45,555 bases of DNA. Origin: Desulfocapsaceae bacterium (GTDB taxonomy: Bacteria; Desulfobacterota; Desulfobulbia; Desulfobulbales; Desulfocapsaceae). A program made the position numbers and the translations under genes. A model generated the notes under the pieces. That model saw nothing but the letters and a program-made list of their open reading frames with translations. It had not been told where the DNA came from and made no database searches. This document shows positions 34,980-44,599 of the stretch, piece by piece. The stretch is from contig JASJDT010000008.1 of the NCBI GenBank assembly GCA_030065655.1, positions 1 to 45,555 on the forward strand, given 5' to 3'. Every line of letters starts with the position of its first letter. Position 1 is the stretch's first letter.

Positions 34980-35183
34980 TTATCTTTTCGGTCGGCAAAG
35001 ATGCTGTGGATCAGCGGAAACATTACCACATTCACAGGTGTACGTCATATCTGTGACGTGCTCATCGCAGACTCCAGCACTCTTTATGCTGCAGGATTTG
35101 TTTTTATACATATCACCTATGGGATTGCACACGTTCGCTTTACTTTCGTCGGTTACACCGCAATTCTGACATATATAAGCCAT
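34980..35183 (-). CDS. Small Cys-rich protein with paired Cys motifs
   Basis: 67 residues from the ATG at 35183, with AGGAG 7 nt upstream; the longer frame lacks one. Eight Cys are arranged as CQNC, then NVCN, SCS, VCDE, CECG and LCRPK. This suggests zinc-ribbon or iron/zinc-binding modules, possibly two repeated units. Similar mini-proteins are common in sulfate- and metal-reducing deltaproteobacteria, but I do not know a function. It is monocistronic. Confidence 0.7.
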   Translation of the reverse strand: MAYICQNCGVTDESKANVCNPIGDMYKNKSCSIKSAGVCDEHVTDMTYTCECGNVSADPQHLCRPKR

Positions 35184-35652
35184 GGTAGGTCTCCTGATAA
35201 TATTTCTTAAAGGTTCTTTACTTTTGTTTATTTTAAAGCCAGCAGTAAGTGGATCAATAGCTTCATCCATTATTTACTCCCGAAAGAAACTGGAGAGGAT
35301 GAAGCATCATTCTAACAAGAACAATAGATCTGCATATGCACAGTTGTCAATGTTATCGAGCTGAAAAGCAGGTCGAAAAGAGAATGAACAATTGACTTTT
35401 TCAAGAGTAAGAGCAACTATATTCTTGTTTGTTTATGAGGAAACACTAATAAAATCGTCACTCTCCAAGATGAAGTCGGCGTTTGATTGGGAGAGGCGGG
35501 CATCTTATCAAAAGAACAGGTTGCCGAAAAGATCTCTAAAAGTGTTTCTTAAGTGTTGAGTTATGCATATACTGCCTATCACATTATTTGCTCGTTTATT
35601 GCCATCGAGAGCCGGTATAATGAGGGGTAACACATGAGCATGCGAGGTCATC
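35184..35652. other. 469-bp intergenic region, no gene recognised
   Basis: AT-rich, between the divergent Cys-rich mini-gene and the SDR/radical SAM fusion. No promoter or terminator is convincing. The GAGG ribosome site of the fusion lies at its right edge. Confidence 0.4.
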
Positions 35653-37551
35653 ATGGATTCTTCATTCTTCTCAGGGAAAATCATTCTATTAACAGGTGCA
35701 ACGGGAGATCTTGGCTCCACACTTGCCCGAAGTCTTTCTTCATTGGGAGCGGATCTTGTTCTCTCTTCACGTTCTGCCGAGAAGCTTGAGACCCTTATAG
35801 ATACGTTGCCCCAAAAAAGAAAAGCAATAGCTTTGCCAGCCGATCTTTCTCAGCAGAGTGAAGCTGAAAAGCTTGCCGACAGAGCCATTGAACAGGCTGG
35901 GCATATTGATATTCTGATAAACAATGCCGGGCTTGGCTACTTTGCTCTTATGGAGGAAGCGGATGAAGAGAAAATACGTTATCTCTTCGAGGTCAATACT
36001 TTCTCTCCTCTGGCTCTCATCAATAGACTGACTCCCCATATGGCCAAGCGTGGTGGCGGACGGATTATTAACATCGTCTCCAGCGCTGGTAGGGTGCCGA
36101 TTCCCACGGTGGGTGTTTATGGTGGCAGTAAATCGGCGCTGGCGGTGATGACCAATACCATGCGGCTGGAGCTGGAGCCCAAAAATATTGATGTCCTCAA
36201 TATTTATCCAGGTACCATCAATGATTCCTTTGAAAGAAACGCCATGCGCGAAAATGATCGCCTTGGTCTCTGCCCGACAGCCGACTGCGGCGATGCTGAG
36301 GAGATGACGGTGGCAGAAATCATAGCTGCCGCTGCTGGTGAACCGGGAGAAATCTGGCTGGAAAAAACCGGTAAATGGATGGCGCTGGCTGCAATAGCCT
36401 GGCCCAGCATAGTCGATAATCGCTTGAAGCATTTGCGTAACAAGGCGGTTACCGCCTCCGATGCTGAAAAACCAAAGGAATTGCGGAGATGGCGTCTTCT
36501 CCAGGTAGAGTCATCCCTTGCCTGCAATCTTAAATGTATCATGTGTCCCTGGGTGGATGAACGAAAAAACATGCAGCAACGGGGGCACATGAGTCAAGCA
36601 ACCTGGGAGGCGATACTTCCTCATCTGCCCGAAGTACGTTCCATCGATTTCACCGGTGGTGGGGAACCGCTGCTACAGAAAAACCTCCTTGAATGGATAG
36701 GTCAGGCAAAGGCCAGCGGTTGTGAGGCAGGATTTCTGACCAATGGTCTGCTGCTATCAGAAGAGGTGAGCAGGCGCGTTCTTGATGCCGGTATTAACTG
36801 GATTGGTTTTTCCGTTGATGGGGCGGATAAAGAGACCTATGATTTCATCCGCCGCGGCTCGGATTTCGATGTTATCTGTAAAAATATTAAATATCTGACC
36901 GACAATCGAGTCGACACGCTGCCGATGACCATGATTAATTTTGTTATCATGCAGTCGAACTATCATCAACTGGAAAAGATCATCCAACTTGCCCATGATC
37001 TGGGGGTCGATCAGGTTAATTTCAAACAATGTGATGTCATCAGGGGAGAGCACGGCAAGGAGTTCGGTCTGTTTGATTCTGAGGAGACCAAAAAAGTGAA
37101 GCAGCTCAAGAAAGCTTTGGACAAGGCTAACCGGCTGGCACGCAAACTCGAAGTGAAAACAACCTCATTTTCTTTTGTGCCGGAGGAACAGTCGGTATGC
37201 GATCAGGATCCCAGAGATTCATTGTTCATCCGTTTCGATGGTTCAGTTTCACCGTGTATAAATCTTGCCATTGGCGGCCCTTCCACCTTTCTCGGCAAGG
37301 ACATTATCTTCCCGCACGTTGCCTATGGGAAAATTCCCGATGAAGATATTCTGGCTCTCTGGGAGAGCGAGCAATGCAATTTCTATCGGCGCACTTTTTC
37401 CCAACGGGTGAAGGCTTACGATGCAGCGCTTGCCAAAGCCGATTTCGGCCATGATATTATCAAGCTCAAGGAAGCTTTTCGGGATGCGATCAAAGCAATG
37501 CCTGAGGCTCCGGATGGTTGCAAAACCTGTCATTATCTCTACGATATTTAG
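35653..37551 (+). CDS. Fusion protein: short-chain dehydrogenase + radical SAM/SPASM-like enzyme
   Basis: 632 residues in one frame, GAGG 6 nt before the ATG. Residues 1-265 are a classical SDR: TGATGDLG (14-21) for NAD(P), NNAG (90-93), catalytic Ser143/144, Tyr156 and Lys160 in VYGGSK. Residues about 283-632 are a radical SAM enzyme: CNLKCIMC at 291-298 binds the 4Fe-4S cluster, and FTGGGEPLL is the SAM-contact GGE motif. Near the end SVCDQDPRDSLFIRFDGSVSPC and GCKTCHYLYDI offer Cys for an auxiliary cluster (SPASM-like). The two activities should act in sequence on one substrate, unknown. It is isolated, with no precursor peptide or biosynthetic partners adjacent. Confidence 0.9.
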   Translation: MDSSFFSGKIILLTGATGDLGSTLARSLSSLGADLVLSSRSAEKLETLIDTLPQKRKAIALPADLSQQSEAEKLADRAIEQAGHIDILINNAGLGYFALMEEADEEKIRYLFEVNTFSPLALINRLTPHMAKRGGGRIINIVSSAGRVPIPTVGVYGGSKSALAVMTNTMRLELEPKNIDVLNIYPGTINDSFERNAMRENDRLGLCPTADCGDAEEMTVAEIIAAAAGEPGEIWLEKTGKWMALAAIAWPSIVDNRLKHLRNKAVTASDAEKPKELRRWRLLQVESSLACNLKCIMCPWVDERKNMQQRGHMSQATWEAILPHLPEVRSIDFTGGGEPLLQKNLLEWIGQAKASGCEAGFLTNGLLLSEEVSRRVLDAGINWIGFSVDGADKETYDFIRRGSDFDVICKNIKYLTDNRVDTLPMTMINFVIMQSNYHQLEKIIQLAHDLGVDQVNFKQCDVIRGEHGKEFGLFDSEETKKVKQLKKALDKANRLARKLEVKTTSFSFVPEEQSVCDQDPRDSLFIRFDGSVSPCINLAIGGPSTFLGKDIIFPHVAYGKIPDEDILALWESEQCNFYRRTFSQRVKAYDAALAKADFGHDIIKLKEAFRDAIKAMPEAPDGCKTCHYLYDI

Positions 37552-37587
37552 CTAAAAGAAGGAAATCTGCGAATAGAATTTGAGTCG

Positions 37588-38190
37588 TTAGCGCGAAAAA
37601 ACATCACTAGCCTGATTCCGGCGAAACTCTGCGGTACTTTTTTCAATTGATTCTACTGCTGCAGTTGTCCGTTCATCTTCATTTTCCAGGTCCGGAAGTA
37701 AAGCCCTGTTCAGCTCCCGCTCAACCGAGTTGAGCCGGTTAAGAGCGAGGAGATAGTTGGATTTTTTTCCATAGCAAGACTGCACCAGTGATGTATAGTC
37801 GCTGCCGTTGGCCTCCATAAGCGACCGGTAAAAAACAATGAGTTCATTAACCCAAGCACCATAGGCATCACGTGCGTGTTGCGGTGCATTGCTTGCTGCA
37901 ATAAGCTCTTCCAGGTTTATGTGGCTTTTGTCTGCCAAAGCTTTGTGAACAGCATCCAGAACCCGCTTACGTGTTCTCAGAAAATCGTGCTTGAAGTTAG
38001 TGAGCCCGTTTTTGTACCGTTTAAATTGGAAATAGTAGAAAACAAAAAATACCGGAATCAGAATCATCCATAAACTAAGCAATGGTTTATCGATCACTTC
38101 TCCGGCAACATGGGCGGTGAGGACTCTTTCATTCTCGAGTATGGAGTTATATTTCTCTTGTAAATTTTTTATTTTATCCTTGTTTTCCAT
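37588..38190 (-). CDS. Unknown single-TM protein, third gene of the YeiH-type operon
   Basis: 200 residues. A short N-terminal helix (KIKNLQEKYNSILENERVL) is followed by one membrane segment at about 40-56 (SLWMILIPVFFVFYYFQF), then a helical, charged cytoplasmic domain with KRVLDAVHKALADKSHINLEEL and a Glu/Arg-rich end. No catalytic motif is recognised. The ATG lies 1 nt beyond the TGA of the preceding gene, so translation is coupled. The association with the transporter suggests an accessory subunit or regulator. It converges on the SDR/radical SAM gene. Confidence 0.75.
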   Translation of the reverse strand: MENKDKIKNLQEKYNSILENERVLTAHVAGEVIDKPLLSLWMILIPVFFVFYYFQFKRYKNGLTNFKHDFLRTRKRVLDAVHKALADKSHINLEELIAASNAPQHARDAYGAWVNELIVFYRSLMEANGSDYTSLVQSCYGKKSNYLLALNRLNSVERELNRALLPDLENEDERTTAAVESIEKSTAEFRRNQASDVFSR

Positions 38191-38191
38191 G

Positions 38192-38533
38192 TCAGCGTGG
38201 TAGGCAGCGAAAACCGAAATAAAGGATAAGCAGGCAGATGATGATGCCTGAGATAAATGGAAGGGTCAAACCATAGTGCTCCGGGGCGAGAAACTGCAGA
38301 GATTGATCAAGATAGGCATAACCATCGGTTGCCCCTTCTATCTCTGTATAGTAATAGGCTCCGCCATCAATACCGCTTTCCTCCATAACGGTGACTATCT
38401 CATCCATGCCGAAGATATGTTGCTGGAGCCAGGGCCCTATAAAAACACCGAAAATATAGACCATAAAGAGGACTGACAGCAGGACTAGCCAGCCTTTCTT
38501 CTTGTTCATGGTCGTGTTGTTTGCGGTTTGCAT
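38192..38533 (-). CDS. Small two-TM protein, second gene of the YeiH-type operon
   Basis: 113 residues from the ATG at 38533 (AAGG upstream); the longer frame would overlap the transporter gene. Two membrane segments flank a periplasmic loop: WLVLLSVLFMVYIFGVFIGPWL near the N-terminus and TLPFISGIIICLLILYFGF at the end. The loop includes DGGAYYYTEIEGATDGYAYL. No known family. It starts 66 bp after the transporter stop and touches the third gene, so the three form one operon. Confidence 0.7.
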   Translation of the reverse strand: MQTANNTTMNKKKGWLVLLSVLFMVYIFGVFIGPWLQQHIFGMDEIVTVMEESGIDGGAYYYTEIEGATDGYAYLDQSLQFLAPEHYGLTLPFISGIIICLLILYFGFRCLPR

Positions 38534-38598
38534 ACCAGCCTTTTTGAACTGCCGTTCTCTCCAAAGCTTACAGCCCTGGAGAAAACGGCAGAATGGGT

Positions 38599-40362
38599 TT
38601 AGATGGTTGCGGTCAGTTCTGGAAATACCACGTAGAACATGATATAGGCAACCAACAGAGTCAGACAGAGATTGAATGATTGTCCGAAAACATACAGAAT
38701 GAGGGGTTTTCCACCCACCAAATGTTCCTTGAGCTCCCGGAAATTGGTGGCCAGACCGATACTGACAAAGGAGAGCGTAAAGAACCATCCTCTGAAAAGA
38801 TCGCCCATGCCTTTAACCACACCCTGGTCGATCATTGCCGGTCCAAGACCTGCAACCTGATTGTTAAAAGAGGTATAGATCAGCGAGAAAACAATGGAAG
38901 CTGCAATAAACCCGATAACGAACTTCGGGAATCTGTACCATATTTCCATGGCCCCGACTTTCTTGCCGGTTTCCTCCGCCTCAACCCGAGTGGTGAAGTA
39001 GATAGCCACGGCAAAGGCCATAACCCCGATGAGAACATTCTGAATCATCTTGATGGTTGCGGCAACATACAGCGCTTTTTCACCCAGGAAGGCACCGGCT
39101 GCTGCAACTGCACCGGTGGCGTCGATGGTACCGCCCATCCAGGCACCGCCGAGGATCAGTTGTTTATCAACCGGGAAAGTTGTTTTAATAATTGCCGGCA
39201 TGACAATCATCATGATTGAGGTGAAGACCAGAGAAAGACCCACCGAAAGAGTAAGCTCTTCCTTTTTGGCCTTACAGGCGGCTGCTGTGGCAATGGCCGC
39301 ACTGACCCCACAGACACTCATGTCCGAACAGATTGTGGCATTAAGCCGTTTGGAAGGTATCTTGATATATTTCTGACCGACATAATAGGTAACCAGCCAA
39401 ACGGTCGGGGTAACAACCCAGGCGACAAAGATACCCGCCGTACCGATGGTGATGATTTTCTCAAAGAGAATACTTGCTCCCAAGAGAACCAGACCGGTCT
39501 TGATATAAAACTCAGTTTGGACCGCTGGCATTGCAAACTTTGGCGTACCGACGGTATTGGAGATAAGAATCCCGAAGAAAATCGCCCAGAAAGCATAACC
39601 TACGCCATAGGCTTTCATGGTTGCCTGGGTGGCGGCAAAATGTGAAAGGACGGAGACCAGCCAGATAAAAGTGAAGCCGATAATGAATGCCGTGAATGAT
39701 TTACCCATGGCTTTCATGCCAATACCAAAAAATACGGCAAAACTGGCACCAAGCAGAAGCAGCCAGCCTATCTGGTTGTAAGGTTTGGCTTTGGTTTTGC
39801 TCTGGGCCTTGCTTGCTTTCAGCCTGGTATCACGCCAATTGGCAATGGCAGTCTTAGCTTCCTCATTGAGCTGGGCATTGGCAAAACCGGCGGTCTCTGC
39901 CTTTGCTTCCGCAGCCTGGGCCACGACCAATGCTTCCGCTGCTGCGGCCTTAAGTGGTTCAGCTTTGGCTACGGCTTTTTCTTTCTTGGCCGTGGCAGCA
40001 GACTCGCTCATGAAAAAGGCATTTGCTGGATTGGTGCTCCAGCTATGCGTCTTTTTGGCAAAATTTGAAAGCCATTTCCCTACGGCAATATCCTTGGCCT
40101 TGACCTTTTTTTTGGCATCATTGAGCTGATGCCAACCAATCGTGCGGAACTTATCGGTTTTCTGAGCATCTGCCGCATATTTTGCCTCAATGGCAGTAAG
40201 TTCCTGCTCGAGTTTGCCTGCTTGTGGAAAATAGATGATAACGCCCATGAGCAAGATGAAGAAGCCGAGCCAGACGGCCCACCAATCTTCCTTCTTCCAC
40301 ATCTCGGACCATTCCCATTTCCCCACATCTACTACTACTTGATCCCCATTTTTTTCAGCCAT
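38599..40362 (-). CDS. YeiH-family putative sulfate/anion exporter with N-terminal extension
   Basis: 587 residues, AGGAGA ribosome site. Residues about 200-587 are the YeiH core (PF03601-type), ten helices with the signature [21 protein letters not shown] and [21 protein letters not shown]. The first 200 residues are not in ordinary YeiH: one membrane segment ([19 protein letters not shown]) and then an Ala/Lys/Glu-rich, probably coiled periplasmic or cytoplasmic domain. Sulfate export has been proposed for relatives. Gene order and the sigma-54 promoter upstream indicate control by the divergent two-component system. Confidence 0.88.
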   Translation of the reverse strand: MAEKNGDQVVVDVGKWEWSEMWKKEDWWAVWLGFFILLMGVIIYFPQAGKLEQELTAIEAKYAADAQKTDKFRTIGWHQLNDAKKKVKAKDIAVGKWLSNFAKKTHSWSTNPANAFFMSESAATAKKEKAVAKAEPLKAAAAEALVVAQAAEAKAETAGFANAQLNEEAKTAIANWRDTRLKASKAQSKTKAKPYNQIGWLLLLGASFAVFFGIGMKAMGKSFTAFIIGFTFIWLVSVLSHFAATQATMKAYGVGYAFWAIFFGILISNTVGTPKFAMPAVQTEFYIKTGLVLLGASILFEKIITIGTAGIFVAWVVTPTVWLVTYYVGQKYIKIPSKRLNATICSDMSVCGVSAAIATAAACKAKKEELTLSVGLSLVFTSIMMIVMPAIIKTTFPVDKQLILGGAWMGGTIDATGAVAAAGAFLGEKALYVAATIKMIQNVLIGVMAFAVAIYFTTRVEAEETGKKVGAMEIWYRFPKFVIGFIAASIVFSLIYTSFNNQVAGLGPAMIDQGVVKGMGDLFRGWFFTLSFVSIGLATNFRELKEHLVGGKPLILYVFGQSFNLCLTLLVAYIMFYVVFPELTATI

Positions 40363-40485
40363 GCATCTTCTCCTGTTGATAATTTCGACATTCAGTTTTG
40401 TCAGGTCAAAAGGGTGCCTCCTTTCGTTCCTGTTAATACAAAACTGATGCGGTTAATACGGGTTCCCCCATCGAAGGGATCTGTG

Positions 40486-40501
40486 AGCAATGTATGTGCC
40501 A
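40486..40501 (-). promoter_or_regulatory. Sigma-54 promoter of the YeiH-type operon
   Basis: On the minus strand the sequence reads TGGCAC-ATACA-TTGCT, a full match to the -24/-12 consensus TGGCAC-N5-TTGCW. Transcription would begin near 40475 and run through a leader of about 113 nt to the ATG at 40362. A sigma-54 activator gene lies divergently beyond the kinase gene. Confidence 0.9.
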
Positions 40502-40534
40502 ACATTGGGTGGAAAAACAACAATTCATCCATCG

Positions 40535-40560
40535 TCATGTAATCATGAACAAATATTGTT
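40535..40560. promoter_or_regulatory. Candidate activator-binding sites upstream of the sigma-54 promoter
   Basis: TCATG-TAAT-CATGA (40535-40548) and AACAA-ATA-TTGTT (40548-40560) are two perfect palindromes 34-59 bp upstream of the -24 element. Upstream activating sequences for a Fis-type response regulator are expected in this interval, though usually 80-200 bp away. Confidence 0.45.
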
Positions 40561-40670
40561 ATTATTGACTTACAGAAAAACAACATAAAACACTCTTCGC
40601 CTTGAAAGTGCATATTTCAGTTTACACATTTACGGTTGCAGGTGTATACTCTCGTTTCCACTTTTCCACA

Positions 40671-43187
40671 ATGGTGAACAGAATGTTAAACTATCTTCGC
40701 AAAAAACTGCCTCAGGGCAGAAGAAGCCTGCAGGCACGATTTCAGATAGGCCTTGCCCTTATTCTATGTTTTTTCTGCCTGCTTTCGGTTGTAGTCGTCT
40801 ATACCCTGCAGCGAAACCTGCTGGAGCGGGAAGCTCTACGGCAGACCAATGTGGTCATGAGTTCGCTCGAAGCAACCAGGCGCTATGTCCGTGAAACACT
40901 TCGTCCACGGATGTATGAGATTCTGCCACAACACAGCTTTGTTATCGAATCCATGTCCTCCTCTTATATCACCAGGGTTATTATGCAGAATCTGGGTGAA
41001 GAACTTTCAGAATTCAACTATCGGCGGGTGGCTGAAAACCCAAGGAACCCAGAATTTGCCCCGCAGGATCTTGAGCGGAAAATGATTACCCATTTCCGTG
41101 ACAAGGAGGACCTGGATAGCTGGGAAGGCGTGATTGGTCAAGGCGCCTCACAGCAATTTATTCGATTTCAGCCGGTTCGTTTCAATCAATCATGTCTTGT
41201 CTGCCACGGTCGCCCTGAAGATGCCCCGCAAGGGATAATCGAGCGCTACGGAGACAAAGGCGGATTTTACAAAAAAGTAGGTGAGGTGGGTGGGGTCGTC
41301 TCCGTCTCGATCCCTCTGGGCCGTGATTTGATCGGCATCCGCACCTCGGTTTTTTGGTTGTTCGGTTGCATCCTCGCATCCAGCCTTTTACTTTTCCTTT
41401 TTATCCAACTGTTTTTCAGGCAGTTGGTCGTGGTGAACCTCCATAACTTGCTCGGTTTTTTTCGGGAAACGGTAACTGATGCCAAAGGATCGCAGCTATA
41501 TGAACGAATTACTTCTCAAGACGAAATCAAGGAGATGTCGGAAGGCATGCGTTTACTGGCCACTCATATTCGCGACAATAAAAACCAGTTGGAACAACAC
41601 GCCCTTCAACTGGAAGACATTGTGGCCCAGCGCACCGAGGCACTTGAACGCTCTCATGACCAGCTCGCTCAACAGATACGGCAACGCAACAGCGAACTCA
41701 ACCTTTTCATTGCCATATCTGACTTGACTTCACGGGCCGCTGCACTTGAAGATATTCTCAACCAGGTGCTGTTGAAAGCAAAACAAGTTCTCCCTGGAAA
41801 AAATATAGCCCTCTATCTTCGCAACAACCGTGGTGAGCTAGAGCTTTGCTGTAGCAACTCTCCCATCGAAGTTCCCCAGATTTTCCGTTTCAGCGATGTC
41901 ACTGATCCGGCATTACAGCTTTCAGGTAGTGAAAATAACCTAACTCTTGAGAGTATGGTTATCGTTGATGAACAACAGAGCAGTGTTGCCATTCCCCTCA
42001 GCTATAGAGAAAAAAATCATGGTATGATGCTGCTCACCGGATTGGACCGTGACTACCTTTCCGAACCGGCTAAAGATTTGCTCTTGTCCATAGGCAACCA
42101 GATTGGCATAGCCTTCGAAAGCATCCAGAACACCAATGCTCTTCGACACTCCGAACAACTACTACAATCTGTTATCAACGGTATCAGCGACCCACTGGTC
42201 CTCATGGATAACAGCGGTCTTCTACAGATTGTCAATGAAGCTTTTCTCTCGCGCCACCAGCTTACCCACGAAGAAGCACTTGGTAAAAGGCTTACCGATC
42301 TTGTCGGTCCGAAGAACTGTTTTATGGGTCAGGCGGCTGAAAAGTTTAACCATCAAATTACCACTCCGCTCAGCCAGAAAATCACCACTGACGATGGATC
42401 AGACTTTGAAGTACTTTTCTATCCGGTCTCCAATCACGAAGGAGTGGTGAGTTCCATCATCTGTCTCGCCCACGATGTCACCGAAAGTGTTCGGGTGCAG
42501 CAGAAATTGCGGCAAACCGAGAAACTTGCCGCTATTGGCCAGCTTGCCGCCGGCGTTGCCCATGAAATAAACAACCCTCTATCCATCATTCTCTGCCACA
42601 CCGATATCGTCAAAAATGAGTACTCCATAACCGAGGAGCTTAGGGAAGATATCGAGACCATCGAGCGGCACGCCAATAACTGCCGGCATACGGTGACAGA
42701 GCTGCTTAACTTCGCCCGGATCAAAGACAACCAGCTTCTCAAGCAACACAAGAATATCAACGAAGCTATTCGTCTGGTTGCAGCAATGGTCGAAGTACAG
42801 TTTGCCAAGCAATATATTGAACTTATTCTCGAGCTTGATCGCAACGAACCCCAGGCTTTTTTTGATTCAGATCGCATCCAACAGGTTCTGATGAATCTGT
42901 TGATGAACAGTGCCCAAGCCATTGGCAAAGACGGAACAATCCGCATTACCTCCAGGTCGACCACCGAGTCAATTTATATCGATATCGAGGATGACGGTCC
43001 CGGCATATCTGCTGAGGTAAAAGAAAGTATTTTTGATCCTTTTTTTACCACCAAGGGACAGGGAACCGGGCTCGGGTTGTCCGTCAGCTACCGTATTATC
43101 AATGATCACGACGGGGAAATCAGCGTTTCCAGCCAACCAGGAAAAACCATCTTTACCATTCAATTTCCACGAAACAGCAAATCATGA
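40671..43187 (+). CDS. Sensor histidine kinase with c-type haem (Tll0287-like/DUF3365) sensor, GAF and PAS domains
   Basis: 838 residues from the ATG at 40671; a TTG 23 codons earlier is possible and neither has a clear ribosome site. Order: TM1 (about 19-45), periplasmic DUF3365-like domain with haem-c motif CLVCH (175-179; bases 41193-41207), TM2 (about 226-248), HAMP-like and coiled coil, GAF-like domain, PAS (SEQLLQSVINGISDPLVLMDNSG), HisKA with GVAHEINNPLSII, and HATPase with NLLMNSAQAI, DDGPGIS, and GTGLGLSVSYRI. It should sense redox state or a diatomic or small ligand at the haem and phosphorylate the response regulator encoded next (4-bp overlap). Confidence 0.93.
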   Translation: MVNRMLNYLRKKLPQGRRSLQARFQIGLALILCFFCLLSVVVVYTLQRNLLEREALRQTNVVMSSLEATRRYVRETLRPRMYEILPQHSFVIESMSSSYITRVIMQNLGEELSEFNYRRVAENPRNPEFAPQDLERKMITHFRDKEDLDSWEGVIGQGASQQFIRFQPVRFNQSCLVCHGRPEDAPQGIIERYGDKGGFYKKVGEVGGVVSVSIPLGRDLIGIRTSVFWLFGCILASSLLLFLFIQLFFRQLVVVNLHNLLGFFRETVTDAKGSQLYERITSQDEIKEMSEGMRLLATHIRDNKNQLEQHALQLEDIVAQRTEALERSHDQLAQQIRQRNSELNLFIAISDLTSRAAALEDILNQVLLKAKQVLPGKNIALYLRNNRGELELCCSNSPIEVPQIFRFSDVTDPALQLSGSENNLTLESMVIVDEQQSSVAIPLSYREKNHGMMLLTGLDRDYLSEPAKDLLLSIGNQIGIAFESIQNTNALRHSEQLLQSVINGISDPLVLMDNSGLLQIVNEAFLSRHQLTHEEALGKRLTDLVGPKNCFMGQAAEKFNHQITTPLSQKITTDDGSDFEVLFYPVSNHEGVVSSIICLAHDVTESVRVQQKLRQTEKLAAIGQLAAGVAHEINNPLSIILCHTDIVKNEYSITEELREDIETIERHANNCRHTVTELLNFARIKDNQLLKQHKNINEAIRLVAAMVEVQFAKQYIELILELDRNEPQAFFDSDRIQQVLMNLLMNSAQAIGKDGTIRITSRSTTESIYIDIEDDGPGISAEVKESIFDPFFTTKGQGTGLGLSVSYRIINDHDGEISVSSQPGKTIFTIQFPRNSKS

Positions 43188-44599
43188 CCAAAACATCCGA
43201 ATTCAATGACAGCACCTTCCTCATCGTTGACGACGAGCCAGACCTCCTCAGGGGTCTTTCACGATCCCTTTCCCGTCGTCTTGACGGAATGACTATATTA
43301 CTAGCCCATGGTGGCAAAGAAGCCCTGGAAATTATTAGCAGTAAACGAATAGACATTGTCCTGCTCGACATGAAAATGGATGATCTCAGCGGTATGGAGG
43401 TTCTTGAGGAAATCAATCGCCTCAACGAAGACCTCACGGTCATCATGATGACCGCCTTTGGGTCCATTCCGCTTGCCGTTGAAGCTATCCATGCAGGCGC
43501 ATGGGATTTTGTCACCAAACCCATAGACCTTGACGCCCTGGCTCGTCTCCTGAAGAAAGGAATAGAGCGCAGCCGACTCATCAAGGAGAATATCCGTCTA
43601 CTTGAGCAACTGCACGAAAGCGACACCCCGTCTCATTTCGTTGGTGATTCTGCGGTGATGCGCCAGCTCTACCGAAATATCAAAGCAGTTGCTGCCTCCG
43701 ACTATACGGTATTGATTCGCGGTGCATCCGGCACCGGCAAGGAAATTGCCGCCAATATGATCCACCGCCTGAGTTCGCGTAAAAACAAACCATTTGTCAT
43801 GGTCAACTGTCCAGCCATACCCGAGCAACTCCTGGAATCTGAACTCTTTGGCCATCGCAAAGGGGCGTTTACGGGTGCTGACCACGACCATGAAGGCATG
43901 TTTGTTCAAGCCAACGGAGGTACCATCTGCCTTGACGAAATCGGTGACATTCCCGTGTCCATTCAAACGAAGCTGTTACGCGTCCTGCAGAACAAAGAGG
44001 TAAAACCACTTGGCAGCAATAACACGCGACCGGTGGATGTACGCATTCTCGCTTCCACAAACCAGAATCTCGAAGAACACATAGAAAACCAGACCTTCCG
44101 CGAGGATCTTTTCTACCGCCTTAACGTAGTTACCATTGCAACACCATGGCTGCGAGACATCCCCGAGGATATCCCGCTCATCGCCGATCATTTTCTCAGG
44201 CAGGCCTGCCGAGAATTGCAATGCAGCCGCAAAACTCTCTCGAATGCGGCTCTGCAAGTTCTGGAAAGACAACCATGGCCGGGAAACTGCCGTCAGTTGC
44301 AAAACGTCATCAGGCGTGCCGCTGTTTTTTCGCGAGGCGAAACGGTCGAGCCTGAACATTTTGCTGATCTTACGCCACCCGAAGATAAAGAAGACAAGTC
44401 GACATCATCTCTATCAAGGCCTTACAAAGAAGCTAAGGAGGCCTGCCTGAGTGCCTTCTCCGAACGTTACATAACTGATCTTCTAAAAAGCACCAAAGGA
44501 AACGTTTCTGAAGCCGCCAGACGCTCTGAACTAACCAGAGCCGCCCTGCAAAAAATAATGAAGCGTCAGGGAATTCACGGCAACTCATTTAAAGTGTAG
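43184..44599 (+). CDS. Sigma-54-dependent response regulator (NtrC family)
   Basis: 471 residues; ATG overlaps the kinase stop (ATGA). Receiver 1-120: VDDEPD, phospho-acceptor Asp in IVLLDMKMDD, MMTAFG and VTKPID. AAA+ domain: Walker A GASGTGKEIAAN, the sigma-54-contacting GAFTGA loop in HRKGAFTGADHD, Walker B GGTICLDEIGD, then NVIRRAAVFSRG. C-terminal Fis-type HTH: GNVSEAARRSELTRAALQKIMKRQG. It activates sigma-54 polymerase. The clearest target is the divergent YeiH-type operon with the perfect -24/-12 promoter. Confidence 0.96.
   Translation: MTKTSEFNDSTFLIVDDEPDLLRGLSRSLSRRLDGMTILLAHGGKEALEIISSKRIDIVLLDMKMDDLSGMEVLEEINRLNEDLTVIMMTAFGSIPLAVEAIHAGAWDFVTKPIDLDALARLLKKGIERSRLIKENIRLLEQLHESDTPSHFVGDSAVMRQLYRNIKAVAASDYTVLIRGASGTGKEIAANMIHRLSSRKNKPFVMVNCPAIPEQLLESELFGHRKGAFTGADHDHEGMFVQANGGTICLDEIGDIPVSIQTKLLRVLQNKEVKPLGSNNTRPVDVRILASTNQNLEEHIENQTFREDLFYRLNVVTIATPWLRDIPEDIPLIADHFLRQACRELQCSRKTLSNAALQVLERQPWPGNCRQLQNVIRRAAVFSRGETVEPEHFADLTPPEDKEDKSTSSLSRPYKEAKEACLSAFSERYITDLLKSTKGNVSEAARRSELTRAALQKIMKRQGIHGNSFKV

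Noticed and set aside
34865-34980. Frameshifted continuation of the Cys-rich mini-protein on the minus strand
   Set aside because: The frame is open for about 37 codons, but related mini-proteins end soon after the last Cys and there is no repeat that would explain a programmed shift.
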